From: Adenophora triphylla var. japonica
Taxonomy: Eukaryota; Streptophyta; Magnoliopsida; Asterales; Campanulaceae
Length of the DNA stretch: 64,000 nucleotides
Reading direction: 5' to 3'
Assembly: GCA_022495995.1 (NCBI GenBank)
Contig: JAFEMH010001247.1
Location: forward strand, 62,001-126,000
The notes beneath the pieces were generated by a model that searched no databases, was not told the origin of the DNA, and was given only the letters and a program-made list of their open reading frames with translations. Position 1 is the stretch's first letter. Each line of letters starts with the position of its first letter. Positions 44,135 to 56,588 of the stretch are shown here, piece by piece. Made by a program: the position numbers and the translations under genes.

Positions 44135-45243
44135 ATTTTTGTTTTTTCTCTTTATGTAATAGATGGTAGGACCTTGTAATTATTTTTTCATTATTAATAG
44201 AAGCATTTTTCGTAACTATTCTCTTAATTGCTTGTCTTGTAGGCTGTTTTGAGTGTTTGCAATTTTTGAGTACCTTGATACTTGTATTCTTGTTCTTACT
44301 TTTTACAGCGTTTTTTGACTAACAATTAAATTTTATACTCTCCTTCTGCGGCCAAAAGCTTAGTAGGCCCTTTGGCCGCATTTTTTGAGTTTTCCTAACT
44401 CTTTATTCAAAACCCCTTGGGCTTTTTGTGAGAGTTAGCCCTATTTCTCTGTGACCGCGTTTGTTTAGCCTTGTGGCAAACTTTGGGGCCTTAACCTCGG
44501 TTTGTCTATTTGGCTTTGTTAAACTCTTTTGATCACTCCCATTCATTTACACTTATTCCCAGCCTTGCGAGCTGTGGTGTAAGTCAAAAGCAGCCAAGGC
44601 AAGCTACTTTCATAGGGCATGTAGAGTGTGGCCGTGAGGCTATAGTCTACGCAACAGTAGGTAGGAGCATATTTAGCATAGAGGCCCTTTAACCACCGGC
44701 ATCTGTATCCCCTTATTGGAGGTTCACACTTTTTGACCCTTTATTCAAAACCCCTTGGAGTTTTTTGTGAGGGTCTTGTGGCGATCAGGTAAACGGGCTT
44801 ATATGTAGGCCTTTGTTACATACAGGCATGCGAGTAACGGCCCTAACGAGGTCCTTCGAGCAATTAGTAGGTCCGGACTTCAGGTCTTTGTCCCCACTAG
44901 AATCCGTAGGTACGGGCATCATGGCCTTTGTACCCACGTTCATCTATATCCACTTTTTCTTGGTGGTGTCATGTGGGCAGGACAGAGTATCCTCCCCGCG
45001 ATCGAGTACGGGCTTAATGGCCTTTGTACCCATATAGGCTTGCGGATCTTAATGGATCTTTGCGCATCAGTAGGTAGGAGCTCATATGTCAGCCCTTGAA
45101 CCTACTGGCATCCGCTTGCGGGCATCCACTCTAGCTTTTGAAGCTGAGGGGAATGGTGTTATAACGGTTTTGCACCAAAATTTGATGGTAACTTCACACT
45201 TATATATAGGGGTCTATACTCCCTCCAAAAAATTAAAATGATA
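44135..45243. other. Spacer between antisense unit and pol of element C
   Basis: Noncoding, with scattered degenerate repeats of GGCCTTTGTACCCA and GTAGGTAGGAGC. Likely 3' ends of both the sense pol and the antisense transcript lie here. Confidence 0.55.
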
Positions 45244-46295
45244 TCAAAAGAAGTACTTTCTAAGGTGGTCGCTATTCCAAGCGTGTTTGAGCTCTGTTCC
45301 TTCCTTTGTTCGCAATATGTAGGTGCCCTCCTTGATTATCTTGGTGACCTCATATGGTCCCTCCCATTTCTGGGACAGCTTGTTGAAACTAGGTTGGGTC
45401 CCTTGGACCTCTACGTTTCTGAGTACCCAATCTCCAACTGAAAAACTCCTCTTATTTACTCTTTTATCGTGGTGCTTCTTCGCCTTTTGCTTGTAGTTCA
45501 CCATTTTTTCATTTGCCCGCATTCTCTTTCCTTCGAGATTGTCCAGGTCACATCTTCTGTTTGCCTCATTTTGAGACTCATCTAAGTATGTGACTCTGTA
45601 CGAGGGTAGGGCTACCTCAACTGGAGCCATTGCCTCTGACCCATACGTGAGCGAGAAGGGAGTTTCTCCTGTAGAATTTCTTATTGTGGTGCGGACAACC
45701 CATAATGCAATCGGCCTCCTCGCCCCTCTAGGTTTTTCTTTAGGGCGGTCAGGACTAGTTTGTTCGCGGCCTCAGCTTGGCCATTCCCATGGGGGTAAGC
45801 AATTGCATGCTTACTGTGTTGCACCTTCATTCTCACACATTCAGCAGTGAATTTTGCAGAGAATTGAGTGCCATTGTCCGAAATTATTGCTCGGGGAACT
45901 CCAAAGCGGCAATAGATGTGATCGTGGACAAAATTGATGGTATTCTCCTCGGAGATAGTGGCTAAGCCCTTGGCTTCTGTCCACTTGGTAAAATAATCCA
46001 CGGCCACCACGGCATACTTAATGCTTCCTCGAGCAGTTGGGAATGCTCCAATGAGATCAATCCCCCACGTATCAAACGGCCACGATGGTACAACCAAAGT
46101 TTGCTCTGTTGATGGTAGTCTAGGGATGTCCGTAAATCTCTGGCACTTATCACACTTTCTCACATATTCCTGCGCATCCCTTCTCATACATGGCCAAAAG
46201 AATCCCTGGAATTTGATCTTGTCTGAGAGGGTGCGAGCACCTGGATGTCCGCCACAAACTCCCTCATGAACCACATAAAGTAAGTTGGTGACCAT
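45244..46295 (-). pseudogene. Integrase of element C
   Basis: Zinc-binding HHCC region (VVHEGVCGGHPG, then CDKCQRF), catalytic triad D in GIDLIG, D in SDNGTQF, E in GNGQAEAAN. A frameshift near 45700 separates the core from the C-terminal part (45630-45244), which has WVLRNVEVQ and ends WNSDHLRKYFF. Both halves align to Tat integrases along their length. It would insert element cDNA into chromosomes if intact. Confidence 0.88.
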
Positions 46296-46528
46296 GTGAG
46301 TTTTGACACATCTTAGAAAGGCTTGGTGAATGATCGTCGAAAAAGTACCCCATCGAGGACGAGGTATTTCGCGGACACCGTTCTGATGGCTCTAGCCTTT
46401 GCTGGATCCTCGGGGAGGGTCTGCTTCTCGATGTAATCCTTGATCTCATATACCCAGTCCCTTACTTGATCCTCAATATTGTTTATCTGAATCCGATCTA
46501 TAGCAGGTCTCTCCGTGAATTCTATTTG

Positions 46529-47400
46529 TCAATCTGTCTCCAAATCTATGATTTCTTGCTCGGTTATTCTGGAGAGGAGGTCAGCTTCCACGTTATCCTC
46601 CCTCATGACTTGGTTCAGCTCATAGTAGGTGAAATTTTTGATGAGGGTTTTTGCAAGACCGCAGTACTGAGTTAGTACTGGGTTGATGGTATCATACTCC
46701 CCCCTAATTTGATTAACTATGAGCTGAGAGTCACTGTTGATTTCAATATTCTGAACTCCCAAGTCTCTTGCCAGTTCCATGCCCGCTATAATCGCCTCAT
46801 ACTCAGCTTGGTTGTTTGATGCTTCGAACTTGAACCTCAAGGCTCTCTTGAACTTCTTCCCGCAGGGTGCGATCAGGAGTATGCCCGCTCCACTAATTAA
46901 CCTGCTCGCAGAGCCGTCCACGAATAAAGTCCATATTTCTTCTGGGCGCTCCTTTGGCTGTATATTTTCCGTGCTTGAGCTGTCTGGGGCTTCCTCTGAT
47001 TCTGCTCACTTTCTTTTTCCAAGGTCACTATCCGCCAATTTGAATGATGATTCTACCACAAAATCAACTAAGGCCTGCGCTTTGATTGTCTTTCTCGGGG
47101 AGTAGGTGATCTGGAACTCAGTGAGCTCGATAGACCAAGCTAGCATTCTCCCCGAGGACTCTGGTTTGTGTAAAACCTTTCTAAACGGAGCCTTAGTTAG
47201 TACAGTTATAGGATGTGCAGAAAAGTAAGCTCTTAATTTTCGAGCAGATACAAGCAAGGCGTAAGCTAACTTCTCTATATTAAGATAACGCCCTTCTACG
47301 GCGGACAGTGCCTTAGATACATAATAAACTGGTTTTTGGGAGTTATTCTCCTCCCTTACAAGAACAGCAGCTCTTGCCCGGATCGATGCTTGCTAAAAAC
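46529..47400 (-). pseudogene. RNase H of element C
   Basis: The RT-RNase H connection (LVSARKLRAYFSAHPITVLT) is followed by the RNase H core with VDGSASRLISGAG, EYEAIIAGMELA and NSDSQLIVNQI, supplying the acidic catalytic residues. An in-frame TGA lies just after 47006, and frameshifts separate it from RT (near 47380) and from integrase. Confidence 0.83.
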
Positions 47401-48752
47401 AGAAAGAGTTCTTCCCCGGGCACCGGGCTGCTGAGTAGGGGTGGCTGCCCGAGGTATGTCTTGACTTCTTCAAAAGCTTGATGGCACTCTTGACTCCATG
47501 CAAATTCATCAGCTCTCTTCCCCCCTTTTAGAGTTTTGAAGAAGGGGAGGCATCTCTCTGCTGACCGCGAGATGAAGCGGCCAAGTGCGGTGATGCGACC
47601 ATTGAGTTTTTGTACATCCTTCACGCAAGCAGGAGGTTTTATGTCCAACAGCGCTTGGATTTTTTCAGGATTAGCCTCTATTCCTCGCTGGTTGACCATG
47701 AATCCAAGGAACTTGCCCGCCTTTACCCCAAAGGCACATTTTAGGGGGTTTAGTTTCATGTTATTGCGGCGCAAGTTTTGGAAGGTTTCCTCCATGTCGA
47801 GCTCGTGGGAGTTTTCCTTTGTTTTTATAACCATGTCATCAATATAGGCCTCAAGGTTTCTTCCTAGTTGGTTTTTGAAGACCAGATTGACCATTCGCTG
47901 ATATGTGGCTCCTGCATTTTTTAGCCCGAAGGGCATCATTGTGTAGCAATAAGTCTTGCCCGCAGCGATGAAAGCTATGGAGCGGATATCTTCAGGAGCC
48001 ATCTGGATCTGATGGTAGCCGGAGTATGCGTCAATAAAGCTCAATACTCTGTGGCCGGCTATTGAATCCACCAATCTGTCTATGCGAGGAAGAGGGAAGC
48101 AATCTTTGGGGCATGCTTTGTTGAGATCGGTGAAATCAACACACATTCTCCATTTGTCATTGGATTTTTTGACCATTACAACGTTTGCTAGCCATTTGGG
48201 GTAGGAAATCTCCTCTATTATCCCCGCTTTGAGCAATTTTTCCACTTCTTCCTTGATCGCAATCTCTTTCTCCGGGGAGAAGTACCTTGATTTTTGGTGA
48301 ATGTTCTTGAAGGATGGGTCATCATTGATATTACGGAGGATTAAGTCCTTGCTGATTCCTTGCATATCCTCCACCCTCCAAGCGAATACATCACAATTTG
48401 CTCGAAGGAACTCGATGAGGACCCTTCTCTCCTCGCTGTGAATTTCCAGGCCGACCTTAACAGTTTGCTCGGGGAAGTGGAAGTTGATGACCACTTCCTC
48501 GAGCTCGTCGTTAGGTTGTAGGTCGCTGATTTCACGATTGTTCAAGGAGTCAATGACAATAGTTGGGGGGTTGACCTGGGCTCCGGTCAGTGCAGCCATG
48601 GAATATATGACGTCACGGTCCATCTTTCCCTCAACTCCTCGATCAATATAACGTCCCTCAATAGGGGCCAACTGTTTTGATTTTCTGCTCGTCTTGAGCT
48701 CCACCTTTGTGGTATGGAAAGAAAGTATGCCAATTGGTATGGGTGCCGGCAC
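47343..48752 (-). pseudogene. Reverse transcriptase of element C
   Basis: A 469-codon open frame. It holds the RT domain in order: WLANVVMVKKSNDKWRMCVD, the DLNKACPKD motif, LSFIDAYSGYHQI, MMPFGLKNAGATYQR and the catalytic LEAYIDDMVIKT. It is read in a different frame from the protease upstream and from RNase H downstream, so the polyprotein is broken at about 48720 and 47380. All RT motifs themselves look intact. Confidence 0.92.
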
Positions 48753-51125
48753 AAGTGCAAGGGCTTCCCTTTCTTTGATTTGTCCTCGCCCTCAATCTGC
48801 GGGCAGGAGGTCTGGCTTTTATTAGCTTTTCTCTTTTCCTCAAGTGCTCGGAGGAATCTCCCGGGCTGGTTATTGATGGTAGCAACCCCGCCCGGGGTGT
48901 TAAATTTCACCCTTTGGTGGGGAACAGAAGCAACTATTCCCAATTCGGCCTGAGCAGTTACGCCGAGAATTGCATTGTATTGGGAAGTAAGATCGACCAC
49001 CATGAATGTAATTTTGGTCGTCTTCTGCATGGGATTTTCCCCAATAGTTACTTCAAACACAATCGTCCCCTTTACCCCAATGGCTTGATTAGTGAACCCC
49101 TCAAGCATGCCCGCATAAGGAGTTAGGTTAGCCTCGGTCATTCTCATGCTCACCAAGGTATGGTAGTAGAGTATGTCCCTGGCCGCGCCTGTATCAACCA
49201 AAACCCGGTGTATGTTGGCCCGGTTGATTTTCATATGAATAGTTAGGGGCTGAGTAGAATGAAATAGGGAGGAGGCAAGTTCACTCTTTGTGAACCCTAT
49301 TTCTTGCTCTTCCTCCGGAGTCATTGTGGGGACTGAGAAAACTTTCTCCAGTGTATGAATCTGAATGGAGAGCTGTGTGTTGGAGGGAGGCTCTTCGCCA
49401 ATGAAGTTAATGTCATAATCCCCCAAATCATCATCATAATGGTCTCTCTCATTCCTTTCGGGTCCACGCGTGTTTCGTACCCGCTGCTGATTATTGTTAT
49501 TGGGGGCATTGTTGTTTCCCTTAACCCATTTAGTTAGCTCCCCGTAGTTGATTTTCTGTTGGATAATTCGCTTCAACTGGAAGCAGTCCTCTGTGCCATG
49601 CCCGTGGTCGTTGTGATATTCACAGAACCTGGCCCTACTCCTCTCATTTGGTTTTCGAAGCATTGGTGGAGGAGGAGGAAAGTCTGAGGCTCTCATGATT
49701 ACCACTCTTGGCTCGGTGAGCTCTGTATAAACTGTTTCATCCACCGTCTTTCGGAGCTTATCCGACCCGCGGCCTCTATTTTTGCCCTGGTTGTTGGTGC
49801 GGGCAGGCTCTAGGGTAGTCTCCTGAACTTGGCTTATCCTTTCTTTGGCTGAAGCTCGGGGAGCGGGCACACTGGGTTCCTCACCGGATGCAATGGCAGA
49901 AGCCCTTTCATACATCTCCTCCACGGTTTTTGGCCGGCTAGAGGCAAAGTTCATTTTGAGGAAGGAGGAGCTGAGGCCGCCCTCAAAACAGAGTCTGATG
50001 TCTCCTTCCTCTAGGTCCACGATCTCCTCGCTCACCTTCCTGAACCGAGATATGTAATCTTTTGTGGGCTCGTTTGGGGCCTGCTTAACGCGGACAAGGT
50101 CTGTCTTTGGTCTAGCGGGCACACCTGCCCCAGCAAAGGCATTGAGAAAGATGTTTCTAAATTGGCTGAATGATTGGATGGACCGAGGCTTGAGAGCTAG
50201 CATCCAAGATAGGGCCTTGCCCGTGAAAGTTGCGGCCAAAGCTTTGCACATTACGGACTCGTCCGAGGAGAATAGAGCCATCTGTCCCTCGAATCGTCCC
50301 ATATGGCTCTTGGCATTTTTGGAGCCATCATAGGTATCCATATGGGGGGCTTGCCCCTCTGAATGGGTGCCCGCGCGATCTTGTCGCTGAAGGCATCCAT
50401 GGTGCGGCCACGCCTCTGAGCTGCCTTTTGATGGTTCTCCCACATTTTTTGCATAAAGTCAACAAATTCTGGGCTCTGATTGTCAACCTTCTGTTTTTTG
50501 GCACATGGAATCACGGCTTTCTCCTTGGCTGGGGCCAAGGGTCTGGCGTGGGATTTCACACGGCGATTTGATTGGGCTTCTTCTCCCACCTCCTCGCTGT
50601 CTTCCCCATGCACCACACTGCGTTTGGCCGGCTGTCCGCGTTCAAGGGTTGGTTCAACCCGGTTTGCCCCCTAGCTTGACTAGCAAGCGATTTGGCGGGA
50701 GCTAGTTGGGTGAACCTTTGTGACCCTTGGGGGATTTGTAGTCCGCCGTTGGCCTCTATCTCAAACATCTCCATTTGAGCATCGACGACAGCCATGGCCT
50801 CAGCGATCAGCTTGGATTTGGAGGCTAGGATCTCTTGCCTGCTCAGGATTTGCTCCGGGGAGAGTGGGGTGTTTAAGGTGGTGTTTTTTATAGGAGATGG
50901 TGGAGTTTTTGGGCTATTGTTTAAGAGAGCTTGGGCTTTCTCAGCACGTGCCTCATCGGTTAGCCGGTGTATAACTCGTTGAGCCGGGGATTTTTGGGGC
51001 TGAGAATGGGCTCCCATTCTATTGAAAACATAGGTAGTGGGCTTGTCTTTACGGACGTTGGAGGGTGAGGCTTGGTCATCCTCCTCTAGGGTCAAATGAC
51101 CGGCGTTTTCCAAAATTCTAGACAT
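48587..51125 (-). pseudogene. Gag-protease of element C
   Basis: The start at 51125 (MSRILENAGHLTLEEDD) is 138 bp inside the element. The gag core has FEGQMALFSSDESVMCKAL and FTGKALSWMLAL, the knuckle CEYHNDHGHGTEDC, and the aspartic protease VLVDTGAARDILYYHTL with LTSQYNAILG. Frameshifts near 50600 and 50350 break gag into three frames, and the frame departs from the true path near 48720 after the protease. The protease active site DTGA is intact. Confidence 0.88.
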
Positions 51126-51244
51126 ATTCTGTAAAGAAAATGAGGGGAAAGAAAGGAAGAGCCTTTCGGCACTTGATTTGTTTAGGACACGAGAGGTGTC
51201 TTGAAAACAAAGATTTTTTTTATGAGAAAACAAATGAAAGTCGT

Positions 51245-51262
51245 TTCCCGGCAATGGAACCA
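51245..51262 (-). other. Primer-binding site of element C (tRNA-Glu-like)
   Basis: TGGTTCCATTGCCGGGAA on the minus strand, one base inside the LTR. It is close to the complement of a plant tRNA-Glu 3' end, with about two mismatches by memory. Confidence 0.7.
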
Positions 51263-51263
51263 C

Positions 51264-52124
51264 TGATGACGCCAAGCTTTTCAGGGTCAGGAGCGGTTCA
51301 AGGATATTTGGCTTGATATATTTGATGGTTTCTTGTACCTAGAACAAAACACCAATAAGCACCGTTAAGGTCAAAGTTGGAGGTTACTCCAACTCAGGCC
51401 CTCGGGTGTGAGAGTAAGAATACTGAGTAAATAAGGCTTGGAATACCTTGGAGTGTGTGTATGTGTTTAGGGTTTAGAGTAATATGGCTTACTCAATATA
51501 TTTGGAACTTACCTTGCCCAAGGGGACAAAGGTCTTCTATTTATAGGCAATGGAGAAGTGCTTGTTGATGTAAGCAATGAGATCAGCCCTAGAGGGCACT
51601 TTGGTATTTGACCTCCTACACGTGTCCGCAACTAATTGGTCCTGTCAGGGAGGGAACATTGACTGCAGAGGGGACATGGCTGAAAGGGACATGAGCCGTG
51701 TATATGGCTTGGCGCATTAAATGAAATAGTAGGCGCCTGACTGAGCCGCATTAAATGCGTGATGGGGGAGCCGGCAACTTGCATGTCAGAGCCAGTAAGC
51801 TAACTTGCTCAGTAAGGCTTGACATTAACCAGGAGGCTGGTGAGATAACCGGGAGGCAGGCATGAGCCCGCGGTCAACATCTTGGGCGCGGTCAAAGGTA
51901 TTTGACATGGGCACGGATGGAGCGGTCATACCTTCTGCGGGCACCAATCCAGCGGTCAGGATCCCTCCGGTCTTTGATAGGGATAATGCGGGGAGGGACG
52001 CGGTCTTGACCTCAAGGGCCTATCTGTCCGCGGTCTTCCCCCCCAGCGGTCTAGGAACGGCCACGTCACTAGTTCCTTGGACCAGACCGAGCGTGGGCCC
52101 GATCCAGCAGATCCGGGCTCATCA
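51264..52124 (-). mobile_element. 5' LTR of element C
   Basis: 861 bp, same ends as 39282-40144, with TATA at 51537-51546 (minus). Confidence 0.94.
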
Positions 52125-52129
52125 AATAT
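52125..52129. repeat. Target-site duplication of element C (AATAT), right copy
   Basis: Exact match to 39277-39281. Confidence 0.92.
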
Positions 52130-52433
52130 AATCGCTTTAACTGGTGGATATTTTTTATTTTTAGCTAATAGATCAATAATTTAATTTTTGATAATAAGGG
52201 TTTTAAGAGTTTGAGTTATTCACATATCTCCATTCTCCAAAGTGAAAAATTACATGGATATGAGTCTTGTGTACAATATATGCGCACGATTTGATGGATT
52301 CTTATAATTTTGGATTGAGCATTTGAGCTACTCTTATGAGCGACTTGATCTGAGTTTAATAATACTTGCAACGAATTTTTCATGTAAAATAGTAAGTTTT
52401 ATGAAACGCTCTCTCCGTCCCACGAAAATTAAT
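52130..52433. other. AT-rich flank between elements C and G
   Basis: No coding frame. CTCTCCGTCCCACGAAAATT near 52411-52430 resembles a Stowaway-type terminal repeat, but no second end is visible. Confidence 0.45.
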
Positions 52434-53334
52434 TGAACAGTATAAACAGAGGTACGAACATGGGCTTGTCCGGGTCAGGCCCAAGTGGATTAGGCCATAA
52501 ACATAATCCATCTCTGAGTTACGAGAGATAACAATGGGCTTCCTCGGTCTTGTACCCCGTCATCAATAAGGCCAATTTAAGCCCAACAAGCAAGCAGAAT
52601 ATGCCCCAACTATGAGTGCCGAGGAGACCTCCCTCGTATGCCGAGATCACCTCCATAGAAGACGAGGTGCATTCCTCGGCCTTGATATTACCAAAGGGCT
52701 CTCTATGTTACTTATTCTTTCCCCGGCTCATTATGGACCGAGAGGTCATGAATGACGAGGAGAGAAAAGTTCGCACCTCGTCATATCATCATATGACGAG
52801 GAGACAAAATCATTCTCCTCGGCATACTTTCATGTCGAGAGGTCTCCATGTGACGAGGAGGCAAATTTATGCATCTCGGCCTACTTGCAAATGACGAGAT
52901 AAGGAAATTATTTTCCTCGGCTTACCGGCAAACAGTTATCACAATCCTAGTCAAACAAGGATTTAGCAGCTACAATCTTATCAGAATTGTAACCACCTCC
53001 TACAATTCAGATCAAATAAGGACTCTCTAACAGATATAATCCTCCTAGGATTATACCTTATCTCTTTACAGTCCAAGTTCAACATGGATTCTGTCAATCC
53101 ATCCCTATAAATACAAGCCATATATCACATTATTTGGTACGCTACTTTTTATATTCCGAAACTCTGTCAATTTAATTTCTCACCACAAAATCGTGAACTT
53201 ATTCTCACGCCGGAGGGCCTTCGCCGGTGGAGCCCCGGCTTAGTTTATGTGTTTTGTCTTATTTTCAGGTTAAGCAATTGCCGGAGCAAACGATCGCTTG
53301 GATTTGGGCTGATTTGACGATTTTGGCATCATCA
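52434..53334 (+). mobile_element. 5' LTR of element G
   Basis: 901 bp, TGAACAG to GGCATCATCA, with TATA CTATAAATAC at 53105-53114. The interval 52620-52920 holds many ATGACGAGG / CCTCGTCAT motifs, including CCTCGTCATATCATCATATG then ACGAGG, a near-perfect palindrome at about 52778-52803. Boundaries come from alignment with the solo LTR. Confidence 0.85.
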
Positions 53335-53336
53335 AT

Positions 53337-53354
53337 TGGTTTCATTGCCGGGAA
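53337..53354 (+). other. Primer-binding site of element G (tRNA-Glu-like)
   Basis: TGGTTTCATTGCCGGGAA, two bases after the LTR. Similar to the PBS of element C. Confidence 0.7.
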
Positions 53355-53672
53355 TCGACTCAAACACCCTTTGTTTGGCCTGGAAAAAGCTCGCTTGAAG
53401 CCAGATTTCTTGCTGTATCACTTCTTGATTTGAATAGAAAGATCTGGTCCGTTTTTTGCTCTGTTCTTAATTCCGCCGAATTCTGCAAATTCGGCCGAAA
53501 TCTGCAATTTTTCATCTGAAGCAAACGTTTTGGCCGGAAAATTTGGTGTTGTTAAATTGCAATTTGCAATTTCGTGTTAGCGTCTGGATTCTGTTCCGAA
53601 TTTTGGCCAAAAATCTTGATTTGGTGGAAAACTTTCCGTTTGGTGATTTGCTGTTACAATTGTTGATTTGCA
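53355..53672 (+). other. Leader of element G
   Basis: Short noncoding leader with repeated TTTGGCCGGAAAA- and AATTTGCAATTT-like text. Confidence 0.6.
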
Positions 53673-56340
53673 ATGGAAGACGGACGGTTTACAAGTGTTA
53701 CCGCTGAGGAGCAGATCCAAACAAACGAGGTCCTACCTAACACCGAGGTGCTTCCTCCTCCTCCTCAGCCTGAAGGACCACCTCCCCTCACCATGACTCT
53801 CCATTCCATGGGACAGCCAGCTGCCGAGGGGGCAGGTGCCAAACCTCCTCGCATCTCTCATCCTCGAGGGAAATGAACGGGGAGGAAGATGACGAATAAC
53901 GCCAACGTCGGCCGAGCTGAAAGCACCCAGCCCGTCGACCGACGTACTTTGTTACATAGACAAATGGAGACATTGCAGAGAATTTACGAGACTCAAGCCG
54001 CTCTACTGCAACTGGACCCAGACAACTCAATGGCCGAGTTCATCAGGCCTTCAAAGACAGGTGGCAACTCTCATGGAAGGGAGACGGGTGAGCTACGAGA
54101 TCCTCCCCGTGATCCTGCTGTACCACCTAAGCAGGCCCTCCGAGATGCTCCTCGTCCTCAGCCTCGTAACCTGGGAAATGACAAGGTGATAGACCTGAGA
54201 AGCCAATTGAATTCCAAGGAACAGGAGGTGGACTCAAGAGACTTAAGGACCAGACTCAGTCTGTCCAAACGTTTATCCCCTCCTCGTCTCGTCATGGCAC
54301 CTCGTCGTCCCGACTCTCCTCGACCTCGTTGTCCAGATTCTCCCCGTCCTCATCCGTTTGCAAGACCGAGGACCCCCCAACCGTACAGAATGGTGCTTGG
54401 TGGTTACGACTCGGAACCAAGGCAAGACAGGGCACCCTCTAGACGAGGAGACAACCGTCGTAATGACGAGGAACATAGTAGGGTGAATGTTCACCCCAGA
54501 GATAAGTCCCACCGTAGTTCCCAACGCAGTACTCACTCTAGCACTGACAGGGGAGTGGAAGCTAAACAATGGGAACTCTTGAAGCAAAGGCTTGATGACA
54601 TGGAAATGGGGAAGAAGGTTGATAGTGACGACTATGACTGGTCCACTCGTCCGTTCTCCCAGAGGATAACTGATGCACCACCAAATCCTCACTTTAAGGT
54701 CCCGAGCTTTGAAAAATACAACGGAACCCAAGACGCCAAGGACTATGTGCAAAGTTTTGAACAAACCATGAACCTCCTCACCAAAGCTGATGACATGCTC
54801 TGTAAAGCTTTCGCGAGCACCTTCTCCGGAACAGCCTTGACCTGGTTCCATGAGCTGAAAAAAGGTTGCATCGATAGCTGGAGAGGCATGAGGAGAATGT
54901 TCTTGGATCACTTTGCCACTGCTGGAAGGAGGAAAAAGAGGTTGACTGACCTTGCCAATATCGAGCAAGGAAAGAATGAATCCACCCTCAGCTATTATAA
55001 CCGTTTCCGTACCATGGCGGAACAAGTGGAAGAAAGCCTCACTGACAGGGAGGTTATTGTTTGTTTCAATTTCGGATTGAAATCCGGTCCCCTCATCTAT
55101 GAATTGTCCGCCAGAGAGCCAAAGTCCAAGGCGGAGTTGTACAACGTGGCTTACGCCATCGCTATGGCAGAGGATAAGAGTAAGAAGAGAGGATCCGACA
55201 AGACGGAACCAGAAGCGGCTGGTTCTCGCCACGCTTCCAATGGCAACGAGAAGGGTAATGGATCAAAGGGAAAGAATAGAACGAGGGGTTCTGAAAAGCC
55301 TAAGATTTTTACTCCTCTTACCAAACCCATCACGGAGATCATGCAACTGGTGGACCTACCCCCACCTCATCCGCTGAGCAACAAACCAAAATTCCCTCGC
55401 GACACTTCTAAATTCTGTGATTTCCACAATGACCATGGTCACAACACCGAAAGGTGCATCGCCCTCAAGCGCATGATCCAAAGGTGGGTCAACGAGGGAA
55501 GACTCGACCGCTATGTCATGAAAAAAGATGGCAAGCGAAAGCGGAAGGAAGAGGTAAGTAAAGATGATGACAAGAGCGAGGAGGGGGAACAGAGGCCTCC
55601 TAGGGCTAAATTGCATGTGATCCGAGAAGAGACAATCTCTACAAGAAAGCTAAGGGACCAGATCCATGAACTAAGCAAAGTGTACCACGTCCCTGCTTGG
55701 GTTCATAAAACGGAAGAGGTCATTAGTTTTTCTCCTAATGAATTGGCAGGGAGTCGTGCTGCCCGTGAACAACCCTTGGTGATAAAGGGTAGAATTGATA
55801 ATGTGGAATCTGAGAGACTTCTCGTTGACACGGGGGCCTCCCGTGATATTTTGTATTACTCTGCCTTCCAACAGATGGGCTTGAAGGACACCATACTAGA
55901 GCCTTATCATGGAAGGTTGGAAGGTTTCACCAACCATAAAGTTGGTGCCAAGGGAATTGTTGAGATGGAACTTGAAATTGGCGAACATCCCTTCCGATCC
56001 ACGGCTACTGTCACTTTCGTAGTCATGGATTTAACAAGTGATTACCATGCTATCCTAGGCATTCCAAGTCAAGAAAAACTTGGGTTGGTCGCCTCCCTTC
56101 CTCACCAAAGGGTCAAATTTCCTACTCGTTCTGGGATTGGATGCGTGAGGGCGGTCCAAGGACTTCTTGGAGCATGTCGTGCAGAGCCAGAAGAAATCCA
56201 AAAGCATGGAGATAGATACCTCTGAGGACAATATCAAGATCTCCAAATCTCTGAAAACTACCCATACCAGCTCTAGGGTGAGCTACATCCGTGAGGTACT
56301 AGATGAAGAGCCTATGGTCCTAGAAATTGCGGCTGACCAG
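53673..56340 (+). pseudogene. Gag-protease of element G
   Basis: Start at 53673; an in-frame TGA at 53874-53876 separates 67 codons from the main frame that restarts at 53889 (778 codons). Domains: a Pro/Arg/Ser-rich N-terminus, gag core with FKVPSFEKYNGTQDAKDYVQ and FSGTALTWFHELK, knuckle CDFHNDHGHNTERC (about 55416-55457), and aspartic protease LLVDTGASRDILYYSAF with LTSDYHAILGIPS. A frameshift between about 56160 and 56200 ends the frame at 56225, while the Tat-like continuation (SYIREVLDEEPMVLEIAADQ) is readable in another frame up to the insertion point of H at 56341. Active site DTGAS is intact. Confidence 0.88.
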
Positions 56341-56467
56341 GTGTGAATGTGGTGCCCAAGATAAGCGGCCCAAAATCTTTTTGTTTATTTTATTGGAACC
56401 ACTTTCTCATGTAAGGGGGATCACCGCCTCACATCAGTTTGGAAACGTCCGATTTAAATTGAAAAAC

Positions 56468-56588
56468 GGAGTCGCCACGCCATTTTGATTTCCTCAAAAC
56501 TTTGAAAAAAAGGATTTGGGTCCGGAGGTTAAGTTACCCTTTGGGAAGAACGGATCGTCGTTCACCCAAAGAGCCTTGCCGAAGCAAG
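56468..56588 (-). other. LTR 3' module of element H
   Basis: Minus strand: CTTGC-TTCG-GCAAG, then CTCTTTGGG pairing with CCCAAAGGG (56573-56565 with 56545-56537; one U-G pair only on the sense strand), inner GAAC/GTTC, and TGGCGACTCC at 56477-56468. Confidence 0.75.

Larger units (their letters stand above)
39282..52124 (-). mobile_element. Element C: full-length Tat-lineage retrotransposon with antisense ORFs
   Basis: 12.8 kb, minus-oriented, LTRs 39282-40144 and 51264-52124 (about 15 mismatches by eye), target duplication AATAT, tRNA-Glu-like PBS. Sense order: 5' LTR, PBS, gag, protease, RT, RNase H, integrase, a 1.1 kb spacer, opposite-strand ORFs (40695-44134) and 3' LTR. All domains are present but several frames are shifted. 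Confidence 0.95.
52434..56341 (+). mobile_element. Element G: Tat-lineage retrotransposon, 5' part
   Basis: Plus-oriented: 5' LTR, tRNA-Glu-like PBS, leader and gag-protease, interrupted at 56341 by element H. Pol and 3' LTR would lie beyond the window. Its LTR is the same family as the two LTRs at 37721-39084. Confidence 0.88.

Noticed and set aside
52411..52433. Stowaway-like end next to element G
   Set aside because: Single end only, with no matching partner found.
54273..55232. 319-codon ORF on the minus strand
   Set aside because: Shadow of the gag frame of element G; no recognisable domain or promoter.
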